A stretch of 64,000 nt of DNA from Symbiodinium kawagutii (GCA_009767595.1 VSDK01024297.1:810043-874042); one strand, 5' to 3'; positions 21,701 to 31,133 are shown, counted from the stretch's first letter. The notes: generated by a model not told the origin, from the letters alone. Made by a program: numbers and translations.

Positions 21701-24570
21701 AGCCTGATACACCGCCTTGGATAGGTACCACTTTAGATATTGTCAAATGTTTCAATGCTATCCAACGATGTGCAGCGGCTGCTGCGATGGCTTTGCTGGG
21801 CATTCCCCCCTTTTGGATCCGTTTCTGGCTTCGTAGTCAGATGAAACTGAATCGCTACTGGAAGTTGCACCAAACCATGATCTACCATGGCAGTACTTCA
21901 ACGGGGGTGGCTGAGGGCGACAGTTGGAGTATTTTAGCCTGCCTCAGCCTAAGTTATATTTGGTGTTGGCATATGCAGAGATCCCACCTTGTCATTTGCC
22001 TGATATTTGCCGACAACTGGTCGTGGAAAACCCAAAATGCAGATGAACACGCCAGATCTTTTGCTTTCACTAGATCCTACACTGCAAGCATTTATCTTAG
22101 CATTGACTGGCATAAGACATGGCAGTGGCACACACCACTTGCGGCCCACCGAGCATTGCAGCAAGAGCTCAAGCAATTAGTTCCAGAGACCGAAGTACAT
22201 ACTTTGCAGGCAGCCAGAGAGCTGGGTTTTACTATGCACTACACGGGTAGACAAACCAGAGAAACTCAGCAACAGAGACATCAAAAGGCCCTGGCACGCA
22301 TTCATCGAATCCGGCACCACAGTGCCCCTATTGAGATTAAAGCGCAGTTGTGTCAACACGCCATCACACAGGCGCTCTATGCTACTGAGACATATGTGGT
22401 AGGACAACAATGGCTAAAGGAACTCAGAAGTGCCATAGCCCGTGTTCTGTCTCCAGGCAGACGAAACACGAATCCCCACCTCGCCTTGACCCTCCTTTCC
22501 AAACATGTCACGGACCCTGAACTTTTTGTCATCTTGATTTCGGTTAAAGCATGTAGAGTCATGTTATGGTCCATGTCCTCGGAGGAACGTGCAGCGTTTT
22601 GCACACACGTAGCTCGGCATCCAGCCACTTATCATTCAGTCAAAGGACCTGCAGGGGTATTAGCATTCAACTTGCTGAAATTAGGATGGACTTTGAACGC
22701 CAGAGGCGACATTTTGACACACACTGTAGTCAAGCTCCATTTGTGGTTTGATCCTTGGCAGGATATTCAATCCTTTGCTTTGATCAGTTGGATGCAACAC
22801 GTTGTTCAGGATGTTCTCACACGACCTGACCTTGCACACATACCGGTTCCTGACATTGAAGCAACAGTTCGGCAGTTAGGTAAACGAGAACCAGCGGATC
22901 AACTCAAATTAAGCTACTCTTTGACAGGAGGTCACATGCTGGCCCAGCAGGCTCAGCATTTTGCTGGTGTAGAAGACGTGTGTCGTTTTTGTGGGGGCGA
23001 GGATACCATTGAACATCGCCTTCTAGCCTGTGAACCTCTGAATCATGTCCGGGCAGCCCACCCAGCAGTCGTTGAATTTTTAACTTCACATGACCCTTCA
23101 CACCTTGCCTTGCCTTCAATTTTTCTGGATGCGCATTGGGAACTGCAATGGTTGATAGCGGACAACTTGCCAGAACCTGACCTCAACGATCAGGTCCTTG
23201 CTGCTATTGAACACATGGTGCAACAAGGTCAGGCGCCCTGGTTTTACACGGATGGTAGCTGTACGGTAGTTGAACATCGTCTCCATGCATGTGCTGCCTA
23301 TGCAGTGATATGTCACGCACCGATTGACCTATCTGAACAAACACGCGTCGTTGAAGCATTTGCAGCCAAACCCAAGATACCAGACTCTTTCCGGGTTTTG
23401 GCAACGGGTGTCTGCCCACGCCGGCAAACAGTCCCCAGATCAGAGTTGGCAGCGGCACTTTTGGTAGCAGAATTGGAGGTACCTGCCATAATTTTTACTG
23501 ATTCACAATATGTTCTGGACATTGCTGCATTCTTGTTGACGAGGACACATGAGGCTATGTTTCATGCAACACGTAATTTTGATCTCCTTCGCCGTTTTTG
23601 GACAGCACTGCGCACTGGCCGTCTCATTCTCAAGAAAGTGAAGGCTCATGCACTAAATGTGTTTCAGGACCCTGTGACGAACACTTTTCATAAACTAGGC
23701 AACGAAGCAGCAGACCACGCAGCCAAACTGGCACTTTCTAAGCATCCTCTGCGTGAAGAGCTGGCTCAACGACACAGTGACCATGAGAATGCCATCAAAG
23801 ACTTGAATCAACATTGGGATTACAGACTGCACCTAAATCAACAACGAGCCATTCTGTTAGAACAACATCTCGACGTCGCTGATAAGCCACAAACACGTCA
23901 ATCATGGCAAGACCAGCTTGTTGCTTTGAAAAACTGGAATCTAGAACACTGGGTAAGTGCACATGTTGCTGATTTTCAGGATCCACGTATGGATGCGTGT
24001 CTCTATGGAACCCGTTTCTGCCGTCTTTTGCTACAGTGGTGGTCTCTAATTAGATGGTCTACAGAACAACCTGCTACGGACGACCCTGGTGTAACCTGGG
24101 TTGAGTTGACACTCAGCTTCAAACTTGCGACTCAGACTGGAGTGGTGGTAAACAGTTCGCAGAAGGGATATCAAACTTTCAAGGCAAGACAGTTAGACTT
24201 GAACCCTACGGATGTCCCCTTCACACAGCAAAGTTTCAGTCTGGAAAGAGCTATTTCTCAGATGCACCGGTTGCTCAACTTGAAGTGGGAGGCATCGCGG
24301 AACATGCATTGCCGTTCAGTGAGACTTTTGGGGAACCAACACGGAAAACCTGGTTTATTGCCAAGACCTGAGTTCCCCTGTCATCAACAAGTTGTTCAAC
24401 TCCTGCAACCTGTGTTGCAACATGAGAAGCCTGACCTCAATGCCTTACATGTGCCGTGTCAGCCTGCCATTGTGACAGTACCTGATTGTGACATTGATGA
24501 AACTGACAGGTTATCGGATTGGGCGGATCGAGTGCAGCGGTTTCGGAAACATTTCAGGCGACCGAGGTAA
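18691..24570 (+). CDS. LINE ORF2: AP endonuclease, reverse transcriptase, zinc knuckle, RNase H
   Basis: 1959 residues from ATG 18691; a second ATG follows at 18694. The start lies inside ATGATGACATGTAA, so it overlaps the ORF1 stop by 14 nt in the +1 frame. The frame is open back to 18301. Residues 1-250 are a Cys-rich, hydrophobic extension ending RVGEATNPGP (NPGP 254-257). AP endonuclease: AETSAT (Glu291), IGGDFNRDP (Asp417), ADHDPVLL (Asp487-His488-Asp489). Reverse transcriptase: LDIVKCFNAI (Asp1016), GVAEGDSWS, and FADN (Asp1108, Asn1109) in place of FADD. Zinc knuckle CX2CX7HX4C at 1431-1447. RNase H: Asp1521, Glu1585, Asp1604, Asp1675, all four catalytic acids. The last 250 residues are unassigned. 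The protein would nick target DNA, prime reverse transcription there and remove template RNA. No internal stop was found. Confidence 0.88.
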   Translation: MMTCKANTNSSAFLHSSIPSSLWCSHRSDFDNLRMPILFFNWNHLLQTNSSFLNVGCHIATGGWKLIRRTTCFFLLLWDIVGTSLGLCFDSALSLFRSLHVDSHKFCRSALQHDELPCSIYQDTLVCECYSDVPDALGCGLVSGLLNELLWIIHFEPMLQLCLRVAFLFSVDHFVICASYSFIPNQLKWRSLTCADALKPWAKRRGRVNVEVDEHRRHHLYSLHASCHFGIHLHPPTSPSHSWTHATRVGEATNPGPADNAIVIGQINPTAVLNKAATIAELGLHVAMLAETSATVAGQQIMTAQFRHHSMRTHWGPPVYAHNLCHLADDALRGQASGVSIHAVFPLRSTRIPIPDIVDPTRITSAILQIGHHVWHLIEVYGYPTSHAFSKDKTNLLLQVAAQLADAVNLPTLIGGDFNRDPALLPAFQALQLNGYVTSNQCHRHMYGIDQPWTCKEATFPDQYIIHPKLLPFLQAISVDKQKFFADHDPVLLHFQLPDHRPLREIWPSPETWITHHLDASLLAQVYAAHQPPTPEPPSDDSLHNKLLKWTKGCESAVDKTLRLQHQLDQAQFPTPCLPRKCRGRMTTTKLQKRPLINVIKQACAGQFNPVIESASMTLKHWTRQLRRLQSFRFRYVKLQHCLAYVDTTQLTLEWNAIAAAKGFYQGFPSGCAHWPELAYFPTTFPDVEYLDHLIELLRLQTEDKAYQESQMHKAHSAFAKRYDDKQQCLKVAARRVRAPSMPFLSEVNTTQQYPFRLIARQHGLLTLSVGDALVPLHRPLYCDHIELQPFAQQGELLEAYIQDDGEQVPEAGTLSRQEISQDPVQIADQLRTFWDDFWNRDPVDSLPSDQFRQLLEEVPQLPDANIDVADPTLWIDAIHHMKTGAAKGADGWSVAELKQLPQEAYRDLANIFHSCSDEGFDAIDMTVFTLPIGKNDHPIGPKDTRPISLLIMLYRLWARVTTKQLLQQLSHRLPEAIVGYVPGRSMTATMVKQQYDFELAQMQPDTPPWIGTTLDIVKCFNAIQRCAAAAAMALLGIPPFWIRFWLRSQMKLNRYWKLHQTMIYHGSTSTGVAEGDSWSILACLSLSYIWCWHMQRSHLVICLIFADNWSWKTQNADEHARSFAFTRSYTASIYLSIDWHKTWQWHTPLAAHRALQQELKQLVPETEVHTLQAARELGFTMHYTGRQTRETQQQRHQKALARIHRIRHHSAPIEIKAQLCQHAITQALYATETYVVGQQWLKELRSAIARVLSPGRRNTNPHLALTLLSKHVTDPELFVILISVKACRVMLWSMSSEERAAFCTHVARHPATYHSVKGPAGVLAFNLLKLGWTLNARGDILTHTVVKLHLWFDPWQDIQSFALISWMQHVVQDVLTRPDLAHIPVPDIEATVRQLGKREPADQLKLSYSLTGGHMLAQQAQHFAGVEDVCRFCGGEDTIEHRLLACEPLNHVRAAHPAVVEFLTSHDPSHLALPSIFLDAHWELQWLIADNLPEPDLNDQVLAAIEHMVQQGQAPWFYTDGSCTVVEHRLHACAAYAVICHAPIDLSEQTRVVEAFAAKPKIPDSFRVLATGVCPRRQTVPRSELAAALLVAELEVPAIIFTDSQYVLDIAAFLLTRTHEAMFHATRNFDLLRRFWTALRTGRLILKKVKAHALNVFQDPVTNTFHKLGNEAADHAAKLALSKHPLREELAQRHSDHENAIKDLNQHWDYRLHLNQQRAILLEQHLDVADKPQTRQSWQDQLVALKNWNLEHWVSAHVADFQDPRMDACLYGTRFCRLLLQWWSLIRWSTEQPATDDPGVTWVELTLSFKLATQTGVVVNSSQKGYQTFKARQLDLNPTDVPFTQQSFSLERAISQMHRLLNLKWEASRNMHCRSVRLLGNQHGKPGLLPRPEFPCHQQVVQLLQPVLQHEKPDLNALHVPCQPAIVTVPDCDIDETDRLSDWADRVQRFRKHFRRPR

Positions 24571-24677
24571 AGCTCATCTTCAGATCGGATCGGTTTCACA
24601 TCCTCCTCATAGTTAAAGTGCTGACATCTGCCAATGTGCTGGGTGTCTTCATGATCGGATTGTCCCAAAGTCCGCGA
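24571..24677 (+). other. LINE 3' untranslated tail
   Basis: About 107 nt between the ORF2 stop and the return of host CCATCATC repeats, ending GTCCCAAAGTCCGCG. It contains AGATCGGATCGG and a nearby ATGATCGGATTG echo. No poly(A) or simple-repeat tail is visible. Confidence 0.6.
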
Positions 24678-24692
24678 ACCATCATCAACCAT
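24678..24692. repeat. Possible target-site duplication, right
   Basis: ACCATCATCAACCAT, identical to 13902-13916 on the other side of the LINE. The same caution applies: the host sequence is repetitive here. Confidence 0.4.
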
Positions 24693-24792
24693 CATTAGCC
24701 ATCATTAGCCATCATTAACCGCCATGAATCACCACAAACCATCATCCACAATCATTCACCACAGCCACCGTCATCCACCACTACATCGCCAG

Positions 24793-24848
24793 GTTCGCAG
24801 AGCGCCCGCCTGGGCATCCAACCCGGCTGGCGAGCCGTGTCCTTGGCA
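24793..24848 (+). CDS. Exon of PDZ-domain protein (PDZ 2, glycine turn)
   Basis: Begins after CATCGCCAG. GT joins the T from exon 9632 to give Cys, then SQSARLGIQPGWRAVSLAG (final Gly partly from the next exon), then a GC donor (GCGGGG). RLGIQPGW parallels RLGIGPGW of PDZ 1. One leftover G continues in phase into 25714. The 3' boundary could instead be a GT a few bases later, but the phase of the next exon favours this one. Confidence 0.7.
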
Positions 24849-25713
24849 GGCGGGGTTGGACCCACGGGGAAACAGCTGGGGAAGATGGTGGGTGATGATG
24901 GTTCAGTGATTGACCGCTTGGTAGTTTCAATCATTTGTTTTATTTTCCCTAGTAATTGTTAACAAGTGGTTGGTTGACTAATATGTTCCATGAGGGTTGA
25001 AACCAACAACCAGTTGATGATGGTTCAGTGATTGATGATGGCTAATTGTTGGTCAATTGGTGGTTAATTACTGGCTTAGGTTGATTTTCCGATGATTCTT
25101 GAGGTTTATTTACAATTAATCACGGATCATTTGGGAGAATCACGAACAATAGTGGTTTGTTGATGGTTATGTAGTAGTAATGGCTAATTATACACAATTG
25201 GTTGATCAACCATAGATATATGTTTTTGCGGTTTGAATCGGTGATTAGGTAGATATGTCTTTCAATTTGGGAGACTTGTATGTATAACATATATATATAT
25301 ATATTATATATACCCCAGATAATGTAGGTAAATGTAATATGTTTATGGTGAGTCTAGGTCACGGTAGATTTGTACAAAAACAAGCATATTTTGCATACAA
25401 AGATATGCCCATATGAGAGCGAGATCCCTGAATTCAAATCTGCATGAAGTCACTGGTAGTTGGTTACCGGTGGTCGTCATGAGCGAACATCCGAAGCAGT
25501 CGGTCAATTGACAGCTACGCTATATGTTTTGATAACGTAGGTCAACAAATACTATATCAACACTTTAGCTACATAGATCTTATTACAGCTATGCTATACG
25601 TTATCGATTTAGCTATATGTCAACATATCCAAGGTTATCATTTTGGGGAGGGAGTGTTCACTAAGGGTACAAACTGGCCTGGTTGCATGTACCCATCATT
25701 CCCCCAACGCCAG
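24849..25713 (+). other. Intron of PDZ gene
   Basis: GC donor. A G/T-rich start (GATGGTGGGTGATGATGG), then a family C short element (24929-25015), a TA microsatellite (25285-25312) and A/T-rich sequence with repeated ATAACGTA(G)/AGCTATATG motifs (25515-25615). It ends CCCCCAACGCCAG. Confidence 0.55.
24929..25015 (+). mobile_element. Short inverted-repeat element, family C
   Basis: TTGGTAGTTTCAATCATTTG...TTTTCCCTAG...ACAAGTGGTTGGTTGACTAA...GAGGGTTGAAACCAACAACCAG. The ends are inverted (CTGGTTGGTGGTTTCA and its complement in the consensus). Related copies are at 31134, 44388, 53980, 54895 and 60150. Confidence 0.65.
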
Positions 25714-25757
25714 GTGAGAAGTTCAAAGAGACCCGGGAGTTGGTGGCCAAGATTCAG
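25714..25757 (+). CDS. Exon of PDZ-domain protein (PDZ 2, helix)
   Basis: A 44-nt exon after ACGCCAG and before a GT donor (GTGCGC). Joined to its neighbours it reads G-EKFKETRELVAKIQ, then ALKEEGTTSVTAVFLAPP from 26833. This is the last helix and strand of a PDZ fold, equivalent to NRKELEQKLE of PDZ 1. It enters in phase 1 and leaves in phase 0, exactly as the neighbours require. Confidence 0.72.
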
Positions 25758-26832
25758 GTGCGCTGCCAGAGTCGTGCGGTTGGAGCTGCAACACAGCATC
25801 AACAGCCATCAACCACCACCGGGCCGGTCAGTCGCTGTGTTCGTATAGCTTCCATCGGTTGACTTTGAACATTTCGAAGTTTCTCAAACTGGGGGTGCCC
25901 CTAAATCAATTAGTCACCTATAGCGCTAAACCAAGCATTTGGGGGTCCCCTATTTTGAGAAACCCCCCCCATTTGCCACTATCACAGGTCCTGCCAAGAT
26001 TGAAGTATAGAAAAAGTTTAAGTATAAAAGTCAGACTTCCATGGGTCGCATTGAAGCTTTTCAGGCCCCCACTGTCCACCCCATCATTGCGTTACGGGGC
26101 TGAATATGCTTCTGAATGAGCCCGTATTGGGTGGTGGGCTTCGATATTCGTCACATGATCGCATGACCAGCCGTTTGATGAACACCCTGATGGATCACAA
26201 TCACAGTAGCAGCGACCAAAACATCAGTTGATTCCTGTTGGATTTGTGAGCAAAAACCCTGGTTGGTTGAATGCCAGAATCACTGGCATGCTTCATAGCA
26301 ATTACAGTTGAATGATAAACAATGATCAATAAGCACCTTAAAGACCACATACTACTCATGTTCAACCCATCATCCTCCATATATTAAGTATTTATGAACC
26401 ACCAAAACTCATCACAAAGACATCATGAAGTACTATATGCTAATCACTATGATGGGTGTTGGTGATAATACCATTAGTACTATATGCTTCCATTATGATA
26501 TTCCCAATGATTGGGGGAATCGTTCATAGTGGCTAAGTGAAGGCATCATCATCGTTGATGCACTTAGGAACTAGGGGGCCATTGGTTCCCCCATTATTAT
26601 CACTATTATTGTCATTATTATTGTCACTATGGGACTATTGGGGGGATCATTCTCATCATTATTATCACTATTGATTCCCCCATTAATGACATCATGAACT
26701 ACTAATCATGAACTACTAATCATTATCATTATCATTGCTGTCTTATATGATATAATGATCATGATCAAATCATCGTTGCTTCACTTAGCTATTGATTCCC
26801 CCATTTGTCCATTCGGAACCGTTCGCCTCCAG
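25758..26832 (+). other. Intron of PDZ gene
   Basis: GT donor. It contains a family A element (25878-25967), then A/T-rich sequence with tandem TCATTATTATCACTATT-like motifs (26500-26740). It ends TTCGCCTCCAG. The last part is A/C/T-rich and nearly free of G. Confidence 0.55.
25878..25967 (+). mobile_element. Short inverted-repeat element, family A
   Basis: It runs from AGTTTCTCAAACTGGGGGTGCCCC to GGGGGTCCCCTATTTTGAGAAACC. Interior AAATCAATTAGTC...GCTAAACCAAGCATT. The termini are well preserved. Confidence 0.75.
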
Positions 26833-26952
26833 GCCTTGAAGGAGGAGGGCACCACCTCCGTCACCGCCGTGTTTCTGGCGCCGCCCGACACGGCGCCGGC
26901 TCCTCCGAAAGCGGCTCCAGCCGAAACGGCGGAGGGCCCGGCGCCCATGGAG
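26833..26952 (+). CDS. Exon of PDZ-domain protein (PDZ 2, last strand, Pro/Ala tail)
   Basis: A 120-nt exon, exactly 40 codons, phase 0 at both ends, after CGCCTCCAG and before GTACCAGC. It reads ALKEEGTTSVTAVFLAPP, then DTAPAPPKAAPAETAEGP and APME. TTSVTAVFLA is the closing beta strand of the PDZ domain. The Pro/Ala-rich tail is probably a flexible linker. Strongly GC-rich with third-position G/C, unlike its surroundings. Downstream exons were not identified. Confidence 0.72.
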
Positions 26953-27459
26953 GTACCAGCAGGGGTGGTGATGGATGGCATCGGCCTGGTGAGGTGGGCG
27001 GAGCATTGGCAGTTGGTTTGGGGTGATGGGTTTCTTGGTTTGGCAGATGTGTTTGGTGACTTGATGACTCTGTTGATGTTGGTTGATGTTGGTTGGTGTT
27101 GGTTCGTGTTGGTTCGTGTTGGTTGATGTTGATGTTCGGGTTTGTTGGGCGGGAAAACGAAGGGCTTGATGAGGGTTGAAGCGCCGTTTGGTTTGTTGGA
27201 AAACCGATGAACAGGGCAGGGCAAAATGTTTTTGCCAAAAAGGAAACGACGAGCGACATGGACACCAAAGCACATCGCTGGGCGACAAAATTGGAGACTA
27301 CATGAAACATGCAGCAACACCCTTTGTGCCAGACGGCTCAATAACGCCACAGGACGAGGAGGTGAAAGGCGAGCTTCCACCAACCTGAGAAACACCGAGG
27401 CTACATGCCAGTTTCTGGAGCTGGGTTTTTGCAGACTTTGCAGACTTTGAGTCTAGCGC

Positions 27460-28035
27460 TTGCAAAATCTTGATGAAAGCTCCCTGGCTGGGCCGACTGT
27501 CCAGACCAGACATCGTGAAACCCATCAGCGGTCTAGCAACCAAGGTACAGTCCTAGACACGTGCCGAGGACAAGAAGCTCCATCGCCTAATTTCGTATAT
27601 CGATTCAACACCTCATTATCGTTTGGTGGTACCGTCAACAACAAACCGGAAGACCTTCACCTCGAACAAATGTGTGGATGCCGCATCGCCGGTGATCGTG
27701 AGTCCGCCAGGTCAACATCAGGAGGATACCTGGTACCTAATGGACCGGTTCTATTCAGGGAACTTCTTTTAAGTTATAACATGGGAATAACATGGAAATG
27801 GCTTCAAAGACTTGTGGATGGTGATGCCGTGGGCAGTCACCAGGCTACAGAACCCCGGTTTGCACTGGAACCGTCGCCGTTAGCCTTCACCCCCACGGGG
27901 GAAGGTGGCGCCCGCGCCCTATTTTCATGTCCTGGTTCGTTTGGGCGTAGTATTCAGGTCTCTGATGATGCAATTTTTGGCCATGATTCAAGCCCAATAA
28001 AGTGCTTAGAAACATTGCGATTACACATCTTGTAG
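27460..28035 (+). other. Unrecognised 191-codon open frame in island
   Basis: Frame MQNLDESSLAGPTVQTRHRE... to a stop at 28035, in non-repetitive sequence. No motif, signal peptide or membrane segment was recognised. It could be a relic of an inserted element or a missed exon. No splice-phase argument links it to either neighbouring gene. Confidence 0.2.
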
Positions 28036-28566
28036 TTTGTACATATGGACCTCTAATACAATTGCTGTGACCATCACTAAGCATCATGGACCATCGTGGT
28101 GGTTGTCAGCCCTTGTCAACAATCATTGTTGGTTGCAGCAATCTCATGTTGCTTTCATCCCTGTCATTTGTTAATGATGGTCCTGACATGAGAAACCTGA
28201 TGATTCATTATTCGTCCTTAGCCATTCTCACCCATTCTTATCCATCATTGACTAGCAAGATTGCCTATGTTTGTTTGAAGTTGTTGATTGGCACGATCAT
28301 GAACCAAGGTTTCGCCGGTAAATCCCTTTGCTCTTGATTTACCAACTATCAACTGAATAGTGGCAAAAGTGAGCTTCACCAAATAGCTACCAATCATTAA
28401 CCTAGGTTTCATTGGTAATCGTTCGATAAGTGGTAATAATTCAATCATTTCGCTCGCTTTTGATTCTAAACCAACCAATTTCCCATGGTTTGAATGGTTG
28501 ATCCCATGCGAAATATCTTGTGAAATGGGCGTTGGTTTTCGTTGGTTGATCCCTTGATCTAAATGG

Positions 28567-28750
28567 TTGGTCATTCATGGTCATCCCTTGACCAGCGAAA
28601 ACGGCCCCCTGGTTTTCTTGGTGGTGTCCTTGGTGCCCTTCGCACCAGGTGTCCACGGATTTGACCCTGGATCTCAGCCAACCTTTGGGCATCGGTGGGG
28701 GAGACCCGGGCGTTGGTTGTCGCATGGCCAGGGGAGAGCTGTGATGGTCT
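28567..28750. other. GC-rich island, possible exon, strand uncertain
   Basis: The island sits at a C/A-rich to G/T-rich switch, as exons do here. On + it can read ENGPLVFLVVSLVPFAPG, a hydrophobic piece. On - it can read VSPTDAQRLAEIQGQIRGHL, which looks more like ordinary protein. The switch pattern is symmetric, so it does not reveal the strand. No family recognised. Confidence 0.25.
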
Positions 28751-30270
28751 GATGGTAAGGCAGTTGGATGGTTTGTTGAGGCAGTTGGGGTGGTTTCATG
28801 CAGAAATGGATCTTCCATTGACCACTGTTGATACTTAATTTGTTTCCTGGTTTTCACCAATGGTATGTATTGATGGAATGAATCTTGGTGACCATGGGTT
28901 ATGTGACTATCGGACTATCGGATTTAATTTCTCTCCCCTGCCAGTCATTGAATTTTTGATGATATTAGTGGCGCAAATGAAGACGATGTATGACATTGCC
29001 AAGAACCAACCGCATTTCAGGTGGTCAGTGTGGTATACCTTGTTACTTTCGCACAGATGGCATTGATAGGTTGTTCCAAGGACGTGCGCAAAACAGTTGG
29101 GACAGTGCCCCCCTGTCCAGGAAGCATACTGAAAGTTAATGAACTACTTCACCAGCTGATGATGCCAATGTTTGTGGCGGTTTCATCCAATGTGATCAGC
29201 TGGTTCTGGTTATATGATTTGTAAGGTTTCATCGGGGGTTCTCAAAATAGGGGTATCCCCAAATCATCCCATATTGAGAAACACCCATGTTGGTGTTTCT
29301 CAAAAAGGGGGTACCCCCACATCATCCATTATTCACCAATAGGCTATCATCTGCTCCTGAAGCATGGTAGCTTATGCAACGATTCTGGTCATAGACATAA
29401 ATTGGTTGTGATACATTGCAATACTTTTACTTTTGATACAACTATGTGGTCATCATGAATGTTGATCAACGTAGCTGATACCTAGATGTTACCCTCAATA
29501 TTCCATAGGCACATGGATCATTGACGCCCCTGCTTGAAAGTACGGGAAGATGCGCACAGTATGTGCCGATCCCAGCGATAGGGAGGTTGGTTCTGCCATA
29601 TTCTCGATGCTATTTGCTGACCTCAACATATGGCATGACCTTTCAAAACACATGGTTGATGTTTATGGCTGTATATGTTGGTTAAACGTTGATTGATTGA
29701 CGTTTATGACCTTTAGCGGATTATTGTCCTGGTTGGATGCTGGTTAATGAGCCTACATGTAATCAAGACACAATTCATGAGGACGGATACTAATTACCCA
29801 TTATTTGGGGTCATAGTTGTGACTATCCGCTCTTACCAGTAATAGTCAACTACAACCAATTTTAACTATCACTGATTTTAACCTCGGATCATTGCTCCTG
29901 ATCTCGGTTCACTGGTGACAATTGATCATTGTACTGTATCCCATCAGAAGCCTGGGAAGGAGCTGCTGCTTCTTTTGCATTAGCCAGCGGTCTATAGCTG
30001 GTTGGCTGACGGATACAAACTAGCTATGAACCCATGGTACTGTACTACAACTATAGCTGTTGGTAGCTGGCAATTCAGCTTTGGTCATAGTCAGTCTCCT
30101 TACAGCTGCTGTAGCTGATTATGGCTACATTTGTATCCCCTATGCTTGATGTTGATCATATCCTGTGGAGAACCCACAGCCGCCGAAACGATCGCCCTCC
30201 CCGGCACCACCGCAACGGCTCAGCGTCGAAGTGTTGGTGTAGCGGTAGCAGTGACCGGCGGTACCCGAAG

Positions 30271-30392
30271 CATGCCTTCCATGTCGAAGATGGCCCCCCT
30301 GGGTTTGGCCGCGGCCGCTGGCATGGCCACCACTTTCGTGGCACCAACGGCAACGGGTGCTCGGTCCGCGCAGCCAGCCTTGAGGGGACAAG
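30271..30392 (+). CDS. LHC polyprotein exon 1: plastid leader with FVAP motif
   Basis: The frame has three candidate starts (ATG 30272, 30281, 30290) after CCCGAAG. It reads MSKMAPLGLAAAAGMATT, then FVAPTATGARSAQPALRGQ plus G, and a GC donor. The Ala-rich hydrophobic stretch followed by FVAP is the known dinoflagellate plastid leader: a signal peptide, then a transit peptide starting with Phe. The same frame is open and GC-rich back to about 30178, so the exon may be longer, or the AG at 30269-30270 may be a spliced-leader acceptor. The leftover G plus GA at 34253 gives Gly. Confidence 0.65.
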
Positions 30393-31133
30393 GCTCCACA
30401 GGACTGGAGGGGGGGCATGGGTTAAGGAGTCAAGCTCAGGTGCTGCACTGGAAAAAAGGGATAAGATTTGTGCAAGAATGTATACTTCACTGGATAAATT
30501 GGATTAGATTGTGCAAGAATATACATACAACACAACGTTTAGACATATACGTTTGTAAATTATACAACACTGTTTTGACACACATTATGACACAGCACAT
30601 ACATTTGTTAACATGTGTGTTCTACATTTGGACATAAATACACTGTTAACACACCCTGACACTAGACAAATATCAGACATCAGCACATGCCACGACGTCA
30701 GCAGCGCATTTGTTGCGGCTCGCTGGTGCGTCCAGCGGTGGATCAGATGGTGAATGCTTGTTTCATTTGTTTGGTGGGAGGGAGCGATGATCTACCTCAG
30801 GGGTATCCAGAAATCTATAACCATTATGAAACCAAATTTTAAAGAACCACAATAAGGTTATAATCAGAGGTCATCTGGTTTATTCGTAATAAACCAGAGT
30901 GTTGATTGAGCATGTTTCTGCATGGTTAACCCACCATGGAGTAGACATGTCATTGCACATATTATACTTAACCATGAAGGGATTCCACTATCTTAAGCTC
31001 ACTATATACCTGCAGTGACCCTGTTGAGGGGCGGCGTCCACCATGGTTGGGACCGGACCAGGTTGGATCAAAACCACACAGGCAGACTCAAGTGTCGAGC
31101 AAGGTGGGTTTGGGTCATCACCAATGGGTAACT

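Larger units (their letters stand above)
13917..24677 (+). mobile_element. LINE (non-LTR) retrotransposon with methyltransferase ORF1
   Basis: A 10.76 kb unit with two intact + strand ORFs, a short 5' leader (about 84 nt before the chosen ATG) and a 3' tail of about 107 nt without poly(A). It sits inside CCATCATCAACC repeats on both sides, with a 15-bp identical sequence at each edge. AP-endonuclease plus reverse transcriptase plus RNase H in ORF2, without LTRs or integrase, defines an APE-type LINE. A cytosine methyltransferase in ORF1 is unusual. Capture of cytosine methyltransferases by retrotransposons has been reported for dinoflagellates and charophytes, which fits. Intact frames suggest recent insertion. 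The exact 5' boundary is inferred from where the host repeat ends. Confidence 0.85.
9690..24792 (+). other. 15.1 kb intron of PDZ gene hosting the LINE
   Basis: It runs from GTGCCGAG to CTACATCGCCAG. It contains a 26-bp tandem duplication (10736), a 119-bp tandem array (11495-11895), several family A and B short elements (12431-13180), a coding-like relic (13245-13860) and the whole LINE (13917-24677). The last 115 bases are C/A-rich CCATCATTAGCCATCATC repeats. The 9700-11490 stretch outside these holds only A/T-rich, weakly repetitive sequence. Confidence 0.55.
1659..26952 (+). other. Gene span: PDZ-domain protein, multi-exon
   Basis: Span of a gene assembled from exons 1659-1719, 4621-4680, 7611-7688 (tentative), 8939-9061, 9632-9689, 24793-24848, 25714-25757 and 26833-26952. 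Joined in order they encode the end of one PDZ-like domain, a charged helical linker and a full second PDZ-like domain followed by a Pro/Ala tail. PDZ domains bind C-terminal peptides and act as scaffolds. No catalytic domain was seen, so the cellular role is unknown. Reading phase agrees at every junction except 4680/7611, where a small exon is probably missing. First and last exons were not identified. Confidence 0.6.
26953..30270. other. Region without recognised exons, between the two genes
   Basis: It starts as the next intron of the PDZ gene: GT donor, then strongly G/T-rich (GTTGATGTTGGTTGGTGTTGG at 27070-27135). Then comes a non-repetitive island (27140-28080), repeats, a small GC-rich island (28567-28750) and mixed repeats. 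Two short family A-like copies lie near 29236-29330. The end of the PDZ gene and the promoter of the light-harvesting gene should be here, but neither a polyadenylation signal nor a splice-leader acceptor can be assigned with confidence. Confidence 0.4.

Noticed and set aside
14427..24695. Many reverse-strand and shifted open frames of 60-134 codons
   Set aside because: All are shadows of LINE ORF1 and ORF2; none has recognisable motifs.
26781..27395. Reverse-strand 204-codon open frame
   Set aside because: It is antisense to exon 26833-26952 and then reads through TTGGTTGATG repeats (NQHQPTS periodicity).
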